DNA of 8,170 nucleotides from CAZTHK01 sp964613215 (GTDB lineage Bacteria > Krumholzibacteriota > Krumholzibacteriia > Krumholzibacteriales > CAZTHK01), in assembly GCA_964613215.1 (NCBI GenBank), contig CAZTHK010000042.1, forward strand, positions 1-8,170, in the 5' to 3' direction. This document shows positions 7,064 to 8,170 of the stretch, piece after piece. Within the stretch, counting starts at the first letter, position 1; each line of letters begins with the position of its first letter. A program made the translations under genes and the position numbers. The notes under the pieces are model-generated. The model ran no database searches and was not told where the DNA came from. It saw nothing but the letters and a program-made list of their open reading frames with translations.

Positions 7064-7189
7064 ATGGGGGCGGGAGAATTAGCCAGTTGATAGGGTAATG
7101 ATTGAATCAAAGTTAGGGGGTGATTAAAGGGGGCAATCTGATACTGTATTTCGGTTTCAGTAAATTTATACTTATATGCATCTCTTAGC

Positions 7190-7205
7190 AGGTGTTTTTA
7201 CACCT
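7190..7205. other. Dyad upstream of the secreted-protein gene
   Basis: AGGTGT-TTTT-ACACCT is a perfect 6-bp inverted repeat 40 bp before the ATG at 7246. It lies about 11-26 bp past the expected start of a weak possible promoter with -10 TATACT (7167-7172). It could be a small operator or an RNA hairpin. Confidence 0.35.
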
Positions 7206-7245
7206 TAACATCCAGGAAATAACTAAAGTGGAAGAGGAGCCATCC

Positions 7246-7848
7246 ATGAAAAAACTGACTGTTATTTTTTCACTTCTGATTCTCACCTTTATGGTGACTG
7301 GCACTAACGCCGAGCCGGTAGTGGATAACTTCAACATCACTGTTGGCACGGACGGTACTGTTGTGACAGGCGGGGGAACCGGATATAATGAGGGAATGTG
7401 GTACCTGTATCCGGAATCCGGCTGGATAAACCAGTGGTTCTACAACGCTCCCTATGATCCTGCACGGGGCAAGATCATACATATAGAATTCGACCTGGTT
7501 GTAAACGAACCGGGTGTCTTCAGCTCAGCTTGCGTGGCTGTTAACTGGTCCACACCGGAGTGGTCGGATTTCGGTTATGACTATCCTCCCCTTCCGGGTG
7601 AGGTTGGTCAGGATGAATGTCTCTACATCGAGAGAGTCGTTCTGGATGACATCTGCCCGGTCCCCGAGGTGATAACGCATTATGTATTCGATTACATAGT
7701 CTATGACTACAACCCGGAATGGGTATCCATCGACGTAATGGGCGAAAACTTCGAAATTCTAAACGGAGTTATCGAACATGAATGCGTGGACAAGGAAACC
7801 GGAACCGGGAATGAGACCTGGGGTTCAGTGAAATCCCTATACCGGTAA
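7246..7848 (+). CDS. Secreted protein of unknown function
   Basis: A 200-aa protein that I do not recognise. Residues 1-22 form a classic Sec signal peptide: MKK, a hydrophobic core (LTVIFSLLILTFMV) and a likely cleavage site after TNA at Ala22. There is no lipobox and no C-terminal anchor or PEP-CTERM tail. The mature part (about 178 aa) is acidic, rich in Trp, Tyr, Gly and Pro, and alternates short hydrophobic and polar stretches as beta-sandwich proteins do. Four Cys (96, 125, 137, 180) could form two disulfides. Noticeable segments are EFDLVVNEPG (81-90), HYVFDYIVYDYNPEW (145-159) and VSIDVMGENFEI (160-171). The start at 7246 is set by GAGGAG (7234-7239, 6-nt spacer) and the signal peptide; an in-frame GTG at 7192 would bury that signal. 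It is monocistronic: own promoter at 6989-7017 and own terminator after it. Confidence 0.85.
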   Translation: MKKLTVIFSLLILTFMVTGTNAEPVVDNFNITVGTDGTVVTGGGTGYNEGMWYLYPESGWINQWFYNAPYDPARGKIIHIEFDLVVNEPGVFSSACVAVNWSTPEWSDFGYDYPPLPGEVGQDECLYIERVVLDDICPVPEVITHYVFDYIVYDYNPEWVSIDVMGENFEILNGVIEHECVDKETGTGNETWGSVKSLYR

Positions 7849-7852
7849 ATTC

Positions 7853-7876
7853 CAAAGCCGCCCCTGTTCGGCTTTG
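7853..7876 (+). other. Hairpin just after the secreted-protein stop codon
   Basis: CAAAGCCG and CGGCTTTG form a perfect 8-bp stem with loop CCCCTGTT, starting 5 nt after the TAA at 7846-7848. No T-run follows. It probably protects the mRNA 3' end or assists the true terminator 17 nt downstream. Confidence 0.45.
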
Positions 7877-7892
7877 TACCGGAGGATTAAAT

Positions 7893-7947
7893 AAGGGGTC
7901 ATTGGTTCGAGTAGTTCCGGCTTTCGAACCGGTGATCCCTTTTCTTT
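7893..7947 (+). terminator. Rho-independent terminator of the secreted-protein gene
   Basis: AAGGGGTCATTGGTTCGA (7893-7910) pairs with TCGAACCGGTGATCCCTT (7924-7941) as an unbroken 18-bp stem in plus-strand RNA, three of the pairs being G-U. A 13-nt loop separates the arms, and TTTTCTTT (7940-7947) follows. In minus-strand RNA the three wobbles become A-C mismatches, so it is built for rightward transcription. Confidence 0.75.
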
Positions 7948-8001
7948 CATATTCTGCTCCAACCTAAAAGACGTTCATCGAATACAGGTAAATAATATCA
8001 A

Positions 8002-8169
8002 TTAAATATCCGGCCTCTCTGCAAATTTTCCCGTTGGTCCCTCCTCTACTTTCTCTTTATCCCTCAGAAGAGTTCCGATCAGCAGGCCTATCATAATAAC
8101 CATGAACCATATAGCAAGTGAACGAACTCCACGGGCTAAAGCCCGTGGCTTCCGACCTCGTATAATCCG
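8002..8169 (-). CDS. C-terminal end of an unidentified membrane protein (partial, possibly interrupted)
   Basis: A minus-strand reading frame is open from the right edge to a TAA at 8004-8002, giving 55 residues. Residues 18-35 (LAIWFMVIMIGLLIGTLL) form one clear transmembrane helix. A charged tail, RDKEKVEEGPTGKFAERPDI, follows, as at the cytoplasmic C-terminus of a transporter or small membrane protein. The first 17 residues are read through the IS605-like hairpin (PRALARG comes from its stem), so they are probably not original protein. Either an insertion cut the gene, leaving about the last 38 codons, or a small protein starts at the ATG at 8103-8101 (33 aa), although no Shine-Dalgarno precedes it. 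The family is not recognised. Confidence 0.4.
   Translation of the reverse strand, partial: RIIRGRKPRALARGVRSLAIWFMVIMIGLLIGTLLRDKEKVEEGPTGKFAERPDI
8129..8148. mobile_element. IS200/IS605-type end hairpin (candidate)
   Basis: CCACGGGCTAAAGCCCGTGG is a perfect 8-bp hairpin with loop TAAA, inside the context ACTCCACGGG...CCCGTGGCTTCC. From memory, this sequence is very close to subterminal hairpins of IS200/IS605-family elements, which the Y1 HUH transposase TnpA recognises and which form part of the TnpB guide RNA at the right end. No transposase lies in the window; an element would have to extend beyond 8170. A solitary REP-like or MITE copy is the alternative. Confidence 0.45.
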
Positions 8170-8170
8170 C

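Noticed and set aside
7192..7245. GTG at 7192 as the start of the secreted protein
   Set aside because: It would add 18 residues ahead of a textbook signal peptide and lies inside a hairpin. GAGGAG with a 6-nt spacer clearly marks ATG 7246.

Overview
This window comes from a bacterial chromosome of moderate GC content. The left 1.1 kb is the 5' two thirds of a 16S rRNA gene on the minus strand, running off the left edge. It matches the bacterial probe site EUB338-I exactly (747-764) but has unusual bases elsewhere, such as an extra nucleotide near 525-530. I read it as a deep or poorly sampled bacterial lineage. I cannot name the phylum by eye. The exact EUB338-I match argues against typical Planctomycetes and Verrucomicrobia. 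A class A penicillin-binding protein, alanine racemase and a Sec-type signal peptide fit a walled, probably Gram-negative-type cell.

Layout. 1-1112 is 16S rRNA (minus). 1113-1544 is an AT-rich control region. It holds two tandem sigma70-type rRNA promoters on the minus strand, a leader rich in dyads with boxB/boxA-like antitermination signals, and weaker promoters firing right. 1545-3626 is a bifunctional PBP1A-type peptidoglycan synthase (plus). Converging on it is a three-gene minus-strand operon transcribed from about 6.6 kb: a YhaM-like OB-fold/HD exoribonuclease (5590-6552), alanine racemase alr (4415-5578) and deoxyribose-phosphate aldolase deoC (3689-4357). Alr makes the D-alanine used in the stem peptides that the neighbouring PBP polymerises and cross-links. 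YhaM and DeoC belong to RNA decay and deoxynucleoside salvage.

The right 1.6 kb looks like accessory DNA. 6639-6992 is a short Met/Cys/His-rich ORF resembling the middle of a CpxP/Spy/ZraP-type periplasmic protein, with both ends apparently missing. A well-formed promoter (6989-7017) starts exactly where that ORF breaks off. After a long leader comes a secreted protein of unknown function (7246-7848), closed by a strong rho-independent terminator (7893-7947). At the right edge lie the C-terminal end of a membrane protein read on the minus strand and a perfect hairpin (8129-8148) of the kind found at ends of IS200/IS605 elements.

I see no CRISPR array, no tRNA and no complete transposase. The most notable items are the dyad-rich rRNA promoter region, the truncation/promoter junction near 6989, the orphan secreted protein and the IS605-like hairpin next to a probably broken membrane gene.
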